Shown one piece after another: positions 1-7,671 of a stretch of 30,090 nt of DNA. This DNA is from JAJRZX01 sp964407495. Its GTDB lineage: Bacteria > Desulfobacterota > GWC2-55-46 > JADFVP01. Position 1 is the stretch's first letter. The number at the start of each line of letters is the position of its first letter. The stretch covers positions 1 through 30,090 of the forward strand of contig CAYOVP010000022.1 of the NCBI GenBank assembly GCA_964407495.1, read 5' to 3'. The notes under the pieces are model-generated. The model saw only the letters and a list, made by a program, of their open reading frames with translations, was not told the DNA's origin and searched no databases. A program made the position numbers and the translations under genes.

Positions 1-18
1 AAACTTTGCCTTGCTCAT
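1..18 (-). CDS. tuf: Elongation factor Tu, first six codons only
   Basis: The minus strand begins an ORF ATG-AGC-AAG-GCA-AAG-TTT (MSKAKF) that runs off the window. This is the usual N-terminus of bacterial EF-Tu, the GTPase that delivers aminoacyl-tRNA to the ribosome. A purine-rich ribosome binding site (GGAGGGAGAGAG) lies directly upstream. The tRNA-Thr-Tyr-Gly-Thr-tuf order is a well known conserved bacterial arrangement, and the gene sits 54 bp after the last tRNA, so it is probably co-transcribed with the tRNA cluster. Only the start is visible, so the call rests on the six residues plus the context. Confidence 0.8.
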
Positions 19-71
19 CTCTCTCCCTCCCGAAAAAGTATCTGTATGGTGACGCGTTATCGTCTGAATGG

Positions 72-144
<73 letters not shown>

Positions 145-164
145 GTATAACAGTGCCTTTATGG

Positions 165-235
165 AGCGGGTGATGGGAATCGAACCCACATGGCCAGCTT
201 GGAAGGCTGGAGTTCTGCCATTGAACTACACCCGC
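165..235 (-). tRNA. tRNA-Gly (anticodon TCC)
   Basis: On the minus strand the acceptor GCGGGTG pairs with CACCCGC. The anticodon stem CCAGC/GCTGG encloses loop CTTCCAA with anticodon TCC, and the T-arm carries GGGTTCGATTCCC. The discriminator is T at 165, and CCA is encoded at 162-164. Only 20 bp separate it from tRNA-Thr(GGT), so the two are almost certainly processed from one transcript. Confidence 0.97.
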
Positions 236-238
236 CTT

Positions 239-536
239 GTGTAACCTGCCTCTGGGGCCGGGGGACAAGGTGCCGAACCCTGGCCTGCTCTCTTCAGCCT
301 GCAAAGTGGCGGGGAAGACGCCGGGGGCTCGTTTATGAGAAGATCTTTGCCCGGGATTTTTGCAATCATCTCTGTTCCGGCTCACCTGCCCGGTCCATGC
401 TCCAGAGAGGTTACTTCGGGGGCAGGGGCCCTGGGGCGTCCAGAGGCTTCAGACCACAGGCGGAGCATCGTGTGGCTACCTGGGACCCGGTATGGCCCGC
501 GTGCCTTTTGCTGGTGCTAATAATCTCTTGAAAAAA
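239..536. other. 300-bp spacer inside the tRNA cluster, no gene recognised
   Basis: This stretch separates tRNA-Tyr from tRNA-Gly and should be transcribed with them. I see no open frame with a credible start, codon pattern or homology, and no tRNA fold or terminator. Such spacers are usually a few to tens of bases in this conserved cluster, so this one is long. It may be degenerate sequence or an unrecognised small RNA. Confidence 0.5.
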
Positions 537-539
537 TGG

Positions 540-621
540 TGGAGAGGGGAGGATTCGAACCTCCGTAGGCTGAGCCAGCAGATTTACAGTCTGCCCCCTT
601 TGGCCACTCGGGTACCTCTCC
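540..621 (-). tRNA. tRNA-Tyr (anticodon GTA)
   Basis: On the minus strand the acceptor GGAGAGG pairs with CCTCTCC. Anticodon GTA lies in loop CTGTAAA between CAGA and TCTG. A long variable arm typical of bacterial tRNA-Tyr (class II) explains the 82-nt length, and the T-arm is GGTTCGAATCC. The discriminator is A at 540 and CCA is encoded at 537-539. Confidence 0.97.
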
Positions 622-837
622 ACAGCGCTTCGCCTGTATATATGCCCGACTCCCCTGCCGGGGTTTCACCATGCCGGGCTGCTACCGCTCAAGTATTCGA
701 TTTCCCGAAGTTTTTAGGCTACGAGGTCCTTGACCATGCAGATTGACGAACCGCCTGAACAGAGGGGCCCGCGCCGCGGTATTTACGCCGCCGGCCACAG
801 GGCCCGTAAAAGTCGCAAAAGAACTTGGTAGCACTGG

Positions 838-909
838 AGCTGGCGATGGGATTCGAACCCGCAACCTGCTGATTACAAATCAGCTGCTCTACCGTTGAGC
901 TACGCCAGC
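838..909 (-). tRNA. tRNA-Thr (anticodon TGT)
   Basis: On the minus strand the acceptor GCTGGCG pairs with CGCCAGC. Anticodon stem GCTGA/TCAGC encloses loop TTTGTAA with anticodon TGT. The T-arm is GGGTTCGAATCCC, the discriminator is T at 838, and CCA is encoded at 835-837. It is the first gene of the tRNA-tuf unit, about 70 nt downstream of the predicted transcription start. Confidence 0.97.
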
Positions 910-986
910 GCTGGGATGCTTGGACTCTGGCCGCAGGCCGTTAAAAAGACATACCCCTCCCCTTAAAGGTAGATACAGAAACTTAA

Positions 987-1016
987 TTTATAGAACAGAA
1001 CCGTCCTTTTTGTCAA
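987..1016 (-). promoter_or_regulatory. Sigma-70-type promoter of the tRNA-tuf operon
   Basis: Reading the minus strand, a perfect TTGACA (1016-1011) is followed by an 18-bp spacer and TATAAA (992-987). The region is AT-rich compared with its surroundings. It lies about 75 bp upstream of tRNA-Thr(TGT) and after the prfB stop, so it is well placed to drive the stable-RNA and EF-Tu operon. Confidence 0.75.
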
Positions 1017-1052
1017 GTTTTTTTTAAGGGATGGCCTTTATTTATGTGGCGG

Positions 1053-1087
1053 GGCGGCGCCTTGCCCGGCCCGGCCAAGGCCGCGCC
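1053..1087 (-). terminator. Strong hairpin downstream of prfB, possible terminator without a U-run
   Basis: Arms at 1053-1064 and 1076-1087 pair over 12 positions with a two-base mismatch in the middle, around an 11-nt GC-rich loop. It lies 36 bp after the prfB stop codon and before the tRNA promoter, which is where transcription should end. No clear U-tract follows on the minus strand, so it may act with Rho or only protect the 3' end. Confidence 0.4.
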
Positions 1088-1123
1088 TCTTCCGGGGAGG
1101 GGGGAGTACTGGCAGTATCGCTA

Positions 1124-2252
1124 TCAGGCGCTCTCTTTCTTTTCTTTCGTGTTTTTTCCGGCGGCCTGGAAGAGGTATGCCTCGATGAAGCAGTCTATAT
1201 CACCGTCGAGGACGCGGTCCACGTTCCCAACGTCCAGGCCTGTTCTATGGTCTTTTACGAGTTGGTAGGGCTGGAGCACATATGAGCGTATCTGGCTACC
1301 CCAGGCTATCTCGCGTTTCTCGGACTGGAGGGACTCGATCCTTTCTTCTTCTTCCTTGCGCTTGAGTTCATAGAGCCTGGCCTTCAGGACCTTGAGTGCA
1401 GTGGCCTTGTTCTTATGCTGGCTTCGCTGACTCTGGCACTGCGTGACAATGCCCGTCGGCAGGTGCGTTATGCGTATTGCCGAGTCTGTCTTGTTTACGT
1501 GCTGGCCTCCGGCGCCGCTTGCGCGGAAGGTGTCTATGCGAAGATCCGAGTCCTGTATCTCTATGTCTATCTCTTCTTCTATGTCCGGGTACACGAGTAC
1601 AGAGGCAAAAGAAGTGTGACGGCGCTTTCCGGCATCAAATGGCGAGATGCGCACAAGGCGGTGAACGCCGGACTCGGCCTTCATATACCCATAGGCGTAC
1701 TCGCCTTCGAGTTCGAAGGTGACGCTCTTTATGCCCGCCTCTTCGCCGGGCTGGTAATCTATTATCTCGATCCTGAAGCCCCTCCGCTCGGCCCATCGCT
1801 GGTACATGCGAAAGAGTATGCCCGCCCAGTCCATGGCCTCTGTGCCGCCTGCCCCGGGGTGTATGGATACGATGGCGTCGGCCTCGTCGTGCTCTTCGCC
1901 GAGCATGCGTTTAATTTCCTCGCCCCGGATGGCCGTCCTGGCCTCTTCGAGTTTTTCCTGCGCCTCAACGGCAGAGGCCTCGTCGCCCGCCTCCTCGGCA
2001 AGGTCGAGGAGGACCTCGGCGTCCTCGAGCATGGCCTCTATGGAGCCTATGGCCTCTATCTTAGAGGTAAGGGCCGATTTCCTCTTCATCAGGCCCTTTA
2101 CCTTCTCGCGGTCGTCCCATGAGCCGGGCTCTGCAAGGACCTTTTCTATACCAGCGAGTTCTTTCTCGAGGGAAGGGAGGTCAAAGATACCCCCTTAGTT
2201 CCTCGAACCTCGCCTGAGTCTCCCTGAGCCCTGCTCTTGTCTCGTCGTACAT
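1124..2252 (-). CDS. prfB: Peptide chain release factor 2, expressed through +1 programmed frameshift
   Basis: Release factor 2 ends translation at UGA and UAA in the cytoplasm. The start is ATG at 2252, with GGAGG 10 nt upstream. The first 23 codons (MYDETRAGLRETQARFEELR..) end at an in-frame UGA (2183-2181); after a +1 shift the frame continues LDLPSLEKELAG to 1124, giving about 375 residues, the normal family length. The downstream part carries the GGQ peptidyl-hydrolysis motif (GAGGQHVNKTDSA), the SPF codon-recognition tripeptide that marks RF2 rather than RF1, and the conserved IHPGAGGTEA segment. A search for simple ORFs would miss the first 55 or so residues. The gene follows lnt by 235 bp and is followed by a hairpin. 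Identification and frameshift are both secure. Confidence 0.97.
2180..2195 (-). promoter_or_regulatory. prfB: RF2 +1 frameshift site (autoregulatory)
   Basis: The minus strand reads AGGGGGTATCTTTGAC: an internal Shine-Dalgarno-like AGGGGG, a short spacer, the slippery CTT and a weak UGA followed by C. This is the canonical bacterial RF2 site. When RF2 is scarce, slow termination at UGA lets the ribosome shift +1, so RF2 controls its own level. Confidence 0.97.
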
Positions 2253-2278
2253 ATACGTTATTCCTCCATTATTTTTGA

Positions 2279-2309
2279 CGGGCCAGGCCCGCACACTTTT
2301 CCTGGCCCG
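2279..2309 (-). promoter_or_regulatory. 9-bp perfect inverted repeat in the prfB leader
   Basis: Arms CGGGCCAGG (2279-2287) and CCTGGCCCG (2301-2309) flank a 13-nt loop. On the transcribed strand the hairpin ends about 12 nt before the prfB ribosome binding site. No U-tract follows it, so it is not a standard terminator. It may be a leader structure or mRNA-stabilising element. Confidence 0.45.
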
Positions 2310-2392
2310 GGCGCCTTGAGCCAACCATCCATGAGTCTCTCGTTGATATATCAGGCCACCGTCTTCTTTATCAATGGCCCCGTCCCGCTCTA

Positions 2393-2414
2393 CCCCCCTC
2401 CCCCCTCCCCCCCC
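2393..2414 (-). other. Homopolymeric G-tract (G8-A-G6-A-G6) between lnt and prfB
   Basis: The plus strand shows C6-T-C6-T-C8. The minus strand, and the RNA if lnt and prfB are co-transcribed, carries three G-runs that can supply the four or more G-triplets of a quadruplex. It lies in non-coding sequence about 75 bp after the lnt stop. Such runs are also length-variable, so the exact count may be uncertain. Confidence 0.6.
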
Positions 2415-2486
2415 GGAGTCTGCTCCAATGTCCTGTAGTTCCCGAAGAGTGCTTTATTCCTTCCAGGGCAATCCTGGGGCCCCTCC

Positions 2487-4013
2487 TCACATTCCCTTTC
2501 TCTTCCTCCCGAAGACCATAACGAGCCCCGTAAAGACCAGAGACACGTAGGCAAGAAAATCTCCGTAACGCGTGTATATGCTCTGAGGCCCCTTTCTGAA
2601 TCCCACGTCCGCGGTGATGACGTCTTCTGTAAAGAGTTCCGTCCTTTTTTTTATCCTTCCCAGGGGGTCTATCAGGGCGCTGATGCCCGTATTCGCCGCC
2701 CGCACCAGGTAAACCCTGTTCTCAACGGCGCGGAGCCTTGCCATCTCCAGGTGCTGGTATGGCGCAGAGGTACGGCCAAACCATGCGTCATTGGTGATGT
2801 TTACGAGGAGGCCGGCTCCGGCGCGGACAGTGGCGCGCGCAAGGGAGGGGAAGATGGCCTCGTAGCAGATGAGGACCCCGGCCTTATGGCCATTTATTGC
2901 AAGGGACCTGGGGCCCTGGCCTGGCACAAAGTCGCCTGTTCCGACGGTGAGTTTTTTTATGAAGGGCATGTAGCGCTTGAGCGGCACGTACTCGCCGTAG
3001 GGCACGAGGTGCACCTTGTCGTAGCGCCCCGCGATGCGGCCCTTAGGGGAGATGACATAGGCGCTGTTGAAGTACTCTCTCCTCCCTAAACTCTTATTAT
3101 AATCATATGCAGGGCTGCCGGTCAAGAGAGTGACGCGTGCACTTCGCGCCATGGCGAGGACCTCGTCCCTGCCCGCGGCGTAGCGTTCGAGGTAAAAGGG
3201 CACTGCCGTCTCTGGCCAGACCACTACACGCGCGCCATCTCTTGCCGCACGGGAGGTGAGGCGTCCGTATATGTCGAGGGTCTTGTGGCGGTATCTTTTA
3301 TCCCACTTGACGGACTGATCTATATTGCCCTGGGCCAACCCCACGCGCACCTCTGGCCAGGAACGTACAAGGGTGTCCACATCCTCGATGCGGTAAATGC
3401 CGTACGACACTGCGCCGGCCATTACCAAGGCCGCGACAACAGCGGCGCGAAGGGGCAATGGCCTTGCCCTCATGCCAGAGGAGAGGACAAGGTATATGGC
3501 CGCGTTGACGAGCATTACAACAAAGGAGAGCCCCCAGACGCCGGTAATGTCCGCAACCTGCGAGAGCGTGAGATTCGTGCCGAGTGCGTAACCCGATAGA
3601 ACCCATGGAAAGCCCGTAAAGAGACGCGCCCTGAGGAACTCGAGCCCCACCCAGAGTGCCGGCAGGTAGAGGAGGGCGCCCGTTGGCGCGGTGGGCGCAC
3701 GGCCCGAGAAGAGACCGAAGAGGGCGAAGTACAGGGCGAGATAGGCGGCAAGGAGTAGCATTACGGGTATGCTCTGACCAAAGCCCAGGCCCCCGTAGTA
3801 GTGCATGGAGTGGACTACCCAGTAGACAGAGCCGATAAAAAAGACGAGGCCTGAGACATAGCCGAGGAAGAACCTTCTGCGCATGGACTGCCCCTCCATG
3901 GCAAGGAGGAGGGGGACAAATGCCGCGAAGGCAAGGGGCCAGAGTTTGTACGGCGCCAGAGACAGGACAAGGGCCGCGCCCGTGAATATTGCGGCGGGGA
4001 GTCTTGGTTTCAT
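2487..4013 (-). CDS. lnt: Apolipoprotein N-acyltransferase
   Basis: Lnt transfers an acyl chain from phospholipid to the N-terminal cysteine of apolipoproteins, the last step of lipoprotein maturation, in the inner membrane. The 508-residue length matches the family. Residues 1 to about 205 hold several hydrophobic segments; the C-terminal half is the nitrilase-like catalytic domain with the Glu-Lys-Cys triad visible as E268 (VVWPETAVP), K333 (RYDKVHLVPYGEYVP) and C383 (LICYEAIFP), followed by NITNDAWFG. The ATG overlaps the stop of the upstream kinase/phosphatase gene by 4 bp (ATGA), which implies translational coupling. Its place after phoH and ybeY matches the E. coli ybeZ-ybeY-ybeX-lnt operon. 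Confidence 0.96.
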   Translation of the reverse strand: MKPRLPAAIFTGAALVLSLAPYKLWPLAFAAFVPLLLAMEGQSMRRRFFLGYVSGLVFFIGSVYWVVHSMHYYGGLGFGQSIPVMLLLAAYLALYFALFGLFSGRAPTAPTGALLYLPALWVGLEFLRARLFTGFPWVLSGYALGTNLTLSQVADITGVWGLSFVVMLVNAAIYLVLSSGMRARPLPLRAAVVAALVMAGAVSYGIYRIEDVDTLVRSWPEVRVGLAQGNIDQSVKWDKRYRHKTLDIYGRLTSRAARDGARVVVWPETAVPFYLERYAAGRDEVLAMARSARVTLLTGSPAYDYNKSLGRREYFNSAYVISPKGRIAGRYDKVHLVPYGEYVPLKRYMPFIKKLTVGTGDFVPGQGPRSLAINGHKAGVLICYEAIFPSLARATVRAGAGLLVNITNDAWFGRTSAPYQHLEMARLRAVENRVYLVRAANTGISALIDPLGRIKKRTELFTEDVITADVGFRKGPQSIYTRYGDFLAYVSLVFTGLVMVFGRKRKGM

Positions 4014-4741
4014 GGGCCTGTAAAGAGGAAGATGCGGTAGATTAGGAGCGTGAGGCCAAGACCGAGTAGGGCCCCGAGTATGACCTCGGCCATTGAGTGT
4101 ATCCCGCCGATAAGGCGCGAGTGGCTCACCATCACGGCCATGACAAAGGCCAAGACCGCAACAATGGGGCTTGCCGTCAGCAGGGTTATGGACGTGAAGA
4201 GCGAGAAGGCGACTGCGGCATGTCCGCTGGGCATGCCGCCATGGAGCGGACGCCCGCTCTTGCCAAAGGACTTGAGGACCACTACGGCTATGAGTACGAG
4301 GAGAAGAGATATTACGGCAACGTGTCCGGAAAAGTCATGAATACCCTTGAGGGCAAAGGCCGCGGGTTCGGCCATGTACTTGGTAAAGAGCATGTAGACC
4401 ATGATGGCAACGCCAACAGCGGCTATGAGTACTGCGCCTGCGGAGATGTCCTTGGCGTTCTTTGCCAGGATGTGGTGCCGGTCCTCGATGAGGTTCACTG
4501 TCTCTTCGATGGCCGTATTCAGCATCTCGGCAAAAAGAAGGATTATGATGGAGATGGCAAAGAGTACGAACTCCACGACAGGAAGCCTCAGCACGAGGCT
4601 CAGTATAAGGGCCGCCACTGCTATGAGGTAGTGGAGTTTTATGTGTTTCTGCGTCCTGAAGGCGTAGATCACGCCCTCTATGGCGCAGTTGAGGCTCTGC
4701 AGCCAGCCCTTGGGCTTTATGACCTCTTGGTGTTTTGCCAT
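4010..4741 (-). CDS. Diacylglycerol/undecaprenol kinase fused to PAP2 phosphatase
   Basis: The 243-residue membrane protein joins two domains. Residues 1 to about 125 look like the small three-helix prokaryotic lipid kinase (DgkA family, close to the undecaprenol-kinase type), with the hallmark FAEMLNTAIEETVN. The C-terminal part is a PAP2 lipid phosphatase: K-x6-RP (KSFGKSGRP), PSGH (MPSGHAAVA) and SR-x5-H-x3-E (SHSRLIGGIHSMAE; the usual last Asp is Glu). One protein could thus phosphorylate and dephosphorylate a lipid such as undecaprenol, the carrier for peptidoglycan and LPS. I chose ATG 4741 because GAGGT lies 6 nt upstream; in-frame starts up to 4822 exist but have poorer sites. It ends in a 4-bp overlap with lnt. 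The substrate is inferred. Confidence 0.88.
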   Translation of the reverse strand: MAKHQEVIKPKGWLQSLNCAIEGVIYAFRTQKHIKLHYLIAVAALILSLVLRLPVVEFVLFAISIIILLFAEMLNTAIEETVNLIEDRHHILAKNAKDISAGAVLIAAVGVAIMVYMLFTKYMAEPAAFALKGIHDFSGHVAVISLLLVLIAVVVLKSFGKSGRPLHGGMPSGHAAVAFSLFTSITLLTASPIVAVLAFVMAVMVSHSRLIGGIHSMAEVILGALLGLGLTLLIYRIFLFTGP

Positions 4742-4846
4742 CCAAGTACCTCTTTTTTTGCTGTGGGAGGATATTCCGGGTGTAAGCCCTGTCTTCGCCC
4801 CCATACCTATCTCTCGGCACAAACCCCGGCAACGTGGCCGGCCTGA

Positions 4847-5299
4847 CTATTGGGCCCCCTCTCCCCTCTCGATAAGCCCCTCTTCCATGAGTTCGGCGAG
4901 GAGGAATCCTTCGCGTTCGCCCATCCTGGCAGCCTGCCTGCCACCGTGCACATGGTCGTAGCCCAGCAGATGGAGGAGGCCGTGAACCAGGAGGCGGGCA
5001 AGTTCCGTCTCAAGGGGCGTTCCGGCCTCCTGCGCCTGGGCACTGGCCCTGTCCATGGATATGGCTATATCACCGAGGAGGAGGTTGTCGTCCATGGGGA
5101 AACTCAGTACATCTGTGGGCCTGTCCTTACCTCTAAACCTCCTGTTGAGGTCGCGTATCTCTTCATCGCCTGTAAGGAGGAGGCTCAGTTCGCGGCCCTC
5201 CACCCCCATTACAGCCATGGCAAGGCCGAGGATGTCCCTTGCCAGGCCGGACTTGCCAGAACCGGTCCTGTCAGTTACGAGAACCCTTGAGGGGGTCAT
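4847..5299 (-). CDS. ybeY: Endoribonuclease YbeY (rRNA maturation)
   Basis: YbeY is a zinc-dependent RNase needed for 16S rRNA 3'-end maturation and ribosome quality control. At 150 residues it has the family length. The metal-binding signature H-x3-H-x5-H is seen as H106, H110 and H116 in LVHGLLHLLGYDHVHGG. The conserved upstream segment RFRGKDRPTDVLSFP is also present. The ATG overlaps the phoH stop by 4 bp (ATGA), so it is translationally coupled to its functional partner, the PhoH-like ATPase. Confidence 0.96.
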   Translation of the reverse strand: MTPSRVLVTDRTGSGKSGLARDILGLAMAVMGVEGRELSLLLTGDEEIRDLNRRFRGKDRPTDVLSFPMDDNLLLGDIAISMDRASAQAQEAGTPLETELARLLVHGLLHLLGYDHVHGGRQAARMGEREGFLLAELMEEGLIERGEGAQ

Positions 5300-6357
5300 A
5301 TGCGTGCCTGCTCCTTGTCTTTACCGCCTGCCCTGCCGGCGTCAGTGCCCGCTCTTGCACCCCTTCCTGCCCGCTTCGTTCTCTCCTCTGCCTCGTCGAA
5401 GGCGCGGACCACGTCCTGGACAAGGGGATGACGGACCACGTCCAGGTCTGTAAAGGTGATGAACTCTATGCCGTCTATGCCACGGAGTATGGATCGAGAC
5501 ACAACGAGGCCAGAGGGCTTTGCCTCGGGCAGGTCAACCTGCGTGACATCGCCCGTTATTACGGCCTTGGAGCCAAAACCAAGGCGCGTCAGGAACATCT
5601 TCATCTGCTCCAGCGTGGTGTTCTGGGCCTCGTCGAGGATGATGAAGGCGTCGTTGAGGGTCCGGCCCCTCATGAAGGCAAGGGGCGCCACCTCTATGAC
5701 ACCCCGGTCCATGAGTTTCTCTGCCCTCTCGAAGTCGAGAAAATCGTGGAGCGCGTCGAAGAGGGGGCGCAGATAGGGATCGACCTTTGCGGCAAGGTCG
5801 CCTGGGAGGAAACCGAGGCGCTCGCCCGCCTCCACGGCTGGCCGCGTAAGGACTATCCTCTCGACCTCTTTGTTTACAAGGGCGCCGACTGCCATGGCCA
5901 TGGCGAGGTAGGTCTTTCCCGTGCCGGCAGGGCCTATTCCGAAGACCATGTCCGATCGTCTGATGGCATCTATGTAGCGTTTCTGCGCCACGCTCTTCGC
6001 AGAGACCACCCTCTTCTTGAAGGTTATACAGGCCGTGTCGAGAAAGACGTCTGCAAGGGAGAGGTCTGCCCCGCTCATGACCATGCGAAGGGCGTAATCT
6101 ATGTCATGTGGGGCAAGTACATATCCCCGGCCAAGGAGGTCATAGAGGTCGAGGACGAGTTTCTTTGCAAGGCCCACGTCCCGGGCAGGGCCGCGCAGGG
6201 TCAGGAGACCACCACGCGTATGGAGGCGTACACCCAAGAGCCTGGATATCATCCTGAGGTTGGAACCAGACTCGCCGAAGAGCGCCATGGCACGGGCGTT
6301 GTCCGTGAGAGTTATGGTCTCACGTTTTTCTTCTTCGTCACGACGCGAAGCGCTCAT
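5296..6357 (-). CDS. phoH: PhoH-like (YbeZ) ATPase
   Basis: This 353-residue protein is a PhoH family nucleoside triphosphatase, encoded next to YbeY and thought to act with it in RNA metabolism. A KH-like N-terminal segment (about residues 22-75, GESGSNLRMISRLLGV) precedes the P-loop GPAGTGKT at 142-149 and the Walker B sequence FIILDEAQNTT at about 238-248. The last 35 residues are basic, Gly/Ala/Arg-rich and probably disordered. The ribosome binding site upstream of ATG 6357 is weak. It is the first gene of the phoH-ybeY-dgk/PAP2-lnt-prfB run, with a predicted promoter at 6447-6475. Confidence 0.95.
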   Translation of the reverse strand: MSASRRDEEEKRETITLTDNARAMALFGESGSNLRMISRLLGVRLHTRGGLLTLRGPARDVGLAKKLVLDLYDLLGRGYVLAPHDIDYALRMVMSGADLSLADVFLDTACITFKKRVVSAKSVAQKRYIDAIRRSDMVFGIGPAGTGKTYLAMAMAVGALVNKEVERIVLTRPAVEAGERLGFLPGDLAAKVDPYLRPLFDALHDFLDFERAEKLMDRGVIEVAPLAFMRGRTLNDAFIILDEAQNTTLEQMKMFLTRLGFGSKAVITGDVTQVDLPEAKPSGLVVSRSILRGIDGIEFITFTDLDVVRHPLVQDVVRAFDEAEERTKRAGRGARAGTDAGRAGGKDKEQARI

Positions 6358-6446
6358 GGTCTGTGCCTATACCGATGTCTCACAAATTTCTGGAGTGATA
6401 TGCGGGGCCAGGAAAAAAAAACAAGGCATAATCGTACCTTGAATTA

Positions 6447-6475
6447 ATCTTACCATAGGGGTGTCTTTTTTACAA
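6447..6475 (-). promoter_or_regulatory. Predicted promoter of the phoH-ybeY-lnt operon
   Basis: The minus strand carries TTGTAA (6475-6470), a 17-bp spacer and TAAGAT (6452-6447), 90 bp upstream of phoH and downstream of the lpxC terminator. A hairpin CAAGG/CCTTG followed by nine T (6413-6441) lies at the predicted transcript start. It is too close to +1 to be a usual attenuator but may affect the 5' end. Confidence 0.55.
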
Positions 6476-6563
6476 TGACAGGAGTGGACAGGGAAAGTAG
6501 GTCAAAAGACCTCGAAGGGACGTGTCAATGGACAGAGAAAAAGGTGGTGAAGGGGGTGGAAAT

Positions 6564-6585
6564 AAAAAAACGGGGCAGAGCCCCG
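6564..6585 (-). terminator. Intrinsic terminator after lpxC
   Basis: The minus strand forms CGGGGC-TCT-GCCCCG (6585-6571), directly followed by seven T (6570-6564), about 30 bp downstream of the lpxC stop. This is a textbook Rho-independent terminator and separates lpxC from the phoH operon. Confidence 0.92.
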
Positions 6586-6614
6586 GAAAAGATGAATTCG
6601 CCGGCCTATGGGTC

Positions 6615-7541
6615 TCAGAGGGCAAGGGCCTCGCGGCGGGGACCCCTGAACCCCATACTTGAGAAGGGCTTTTCGAGCGGCTCTGTACCTGACATCATCT
6701 CCCATCGAGACCTCTGGCGGAGTATCTTCTGTATCAGACGATGGTTGAGTGCATGCCCAGACCTGTGTGCAATGATATGTCCGTGTACCTGGGCGCCCAG
6801 AAGGGAGAGGTCGCCGATGAGGTCGAGGACCTTGTGCCGGACGAACTCGTCGGGGTAGCGCAGGCCGTCCTCGTTGAGTATCTGGCTCTCGCCAACTACC
6901 ACGGCGTTGCTGAGCGACCCGCCCATGGCAAGCCCGTTGGCACGGAGCATCTCTATGTCGCTCAGGAAACCAAAGGTCCGTGCATCGGCTATCTCCTCGA
7001 TGAAGACGTCTGGCGTACACTGCATGGAGTAGGTCTGCTTCGAGAGGAGCGAGTGGTCGAAGTCGATGGAGTAGTCTATACTGAGACCAGGCCCATGGGA
7101 AGGAATGAGGCGGAGATACTTCTCGCCCTCCCTCACCTCTATAGGGCTTTTCACCACGAGGCAGTTGCGCCCGGCCTCGAGCCTTACGAGCCCCACGGCC
7201 TCTATCTTCTTTACGAACTCCACGGCGCTCCCGTCGAGGATGGGCACCTCGGAGCCATGAACCTCTATATCCACGTTGTCAAGGCCAAGGGCATAGAGTG
7301 CGGCGAGTATGTGCTCCACCGTACCTACGCTTGCGCCGCCAGCGCCAAGGGTGGTGGCGTAGTTGGTGTCTATGACATTGGGCCCAAGGGCCTTTATGAC
7401 AGGCCTTTCTGGAAGGTCGGTCCTTATGAACCGTATGCCCCTGTCCCGTCCTGTGGGAAGCAGCCGCACCAGGACACTGCGCCCCGAGTGCAGTCCAACG
7501 CCTGAGAATGTGATTGTCTTTCTGAGTGTGCTCTGTCTCAT
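6615..7541 (-). CDS. lpxC: UDP-3-O-acyl-N-acetylglucosamine deacetylase
   Basis: LpxC carries out the first committed step of lipid A synthesis, a zinc-dependent deacetylation in the cytoplasm. From ATG 7541 the product is 308 residues, the family norm, and begins MRQSTLRKTITFSGVGLHSG, the typical N-terminus. An in-frame upstream start at 7595 would add an unusual hydrophobic leader and is less likely. Zinc-binding and catalytic elements are visible: TVEHILAALYAL (first His), HGSEVPILDGSA, and HKVLDLIGDLSLLG plus the later HRSGHALNH (His, Asp and His). The ribosome binding site is modest. A 12-bp palindrome (7620-7631) lies in the 130-bp gap upstream. The gene ends at a strong terminator. Confidence 0.96.
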   Translation of the reverse strand: MRQSTLRKTITFSGVGLHSGRSVLVRLLPTGRDRGIRFIRTDLPERPVIKALGPNVIDTNYATTLGAGGASVGTVEHILAALYALGLDNVDIEVHGSEVPILDGSAVEFVKKIEAVGLVRLEAGRNCLVVKSPIEVREGEKYLRLIPSHGPGLSIDYSIDFDHSLLSKQTYSMQCTPDVFIEEIADARTFGFLSDIEMLRANGLAMGGSLSNAVVVGESQILNEDGLRYPDEFVRHKVLDLIGDLSLLGAQVHGHIIAHRSGHALNHRLIQKILRQRSRWEMMSGTEPLEKPFSSMGFRGPRREALAL

Positions 7542-7671
7542 ATTGCCCGTAGTACATACAAAAAACGTGCCAAGAAAAAAAACTTTTAATATCATAAGGT
7601 TACATCATGGGCATCCTGGTACACCTGTGTAAAAAAACAACAAGAAGCGCTAAAGTCTCTTTTTTGCAACA

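Noticed and set aside
6413..6441. Hairpin with nine T on the minus strand as a terminator
   Set aside because: The stem is only 5 bp with a 10-nt loop and lies at the predicted phoH transcript start; lpxC already has a much better terminator at 6564-6585.
5239..6447. Long plus-strand open frame of about 400 codons opposite phoH
   Set aside because: It is antisense to phoH and ybeY, whose motifs are intact. The open antisense frame is a by-product of GC-rich codon use, and it has no recognisable domains.
7620..7631. 12-bp palindrome TACACCTGTGTA as a regulator site for lpxC
   Set aside because: It is short, occurs once as far as I can see, and no nearby promoter could be assigned, so it is noted but not called as an operator.
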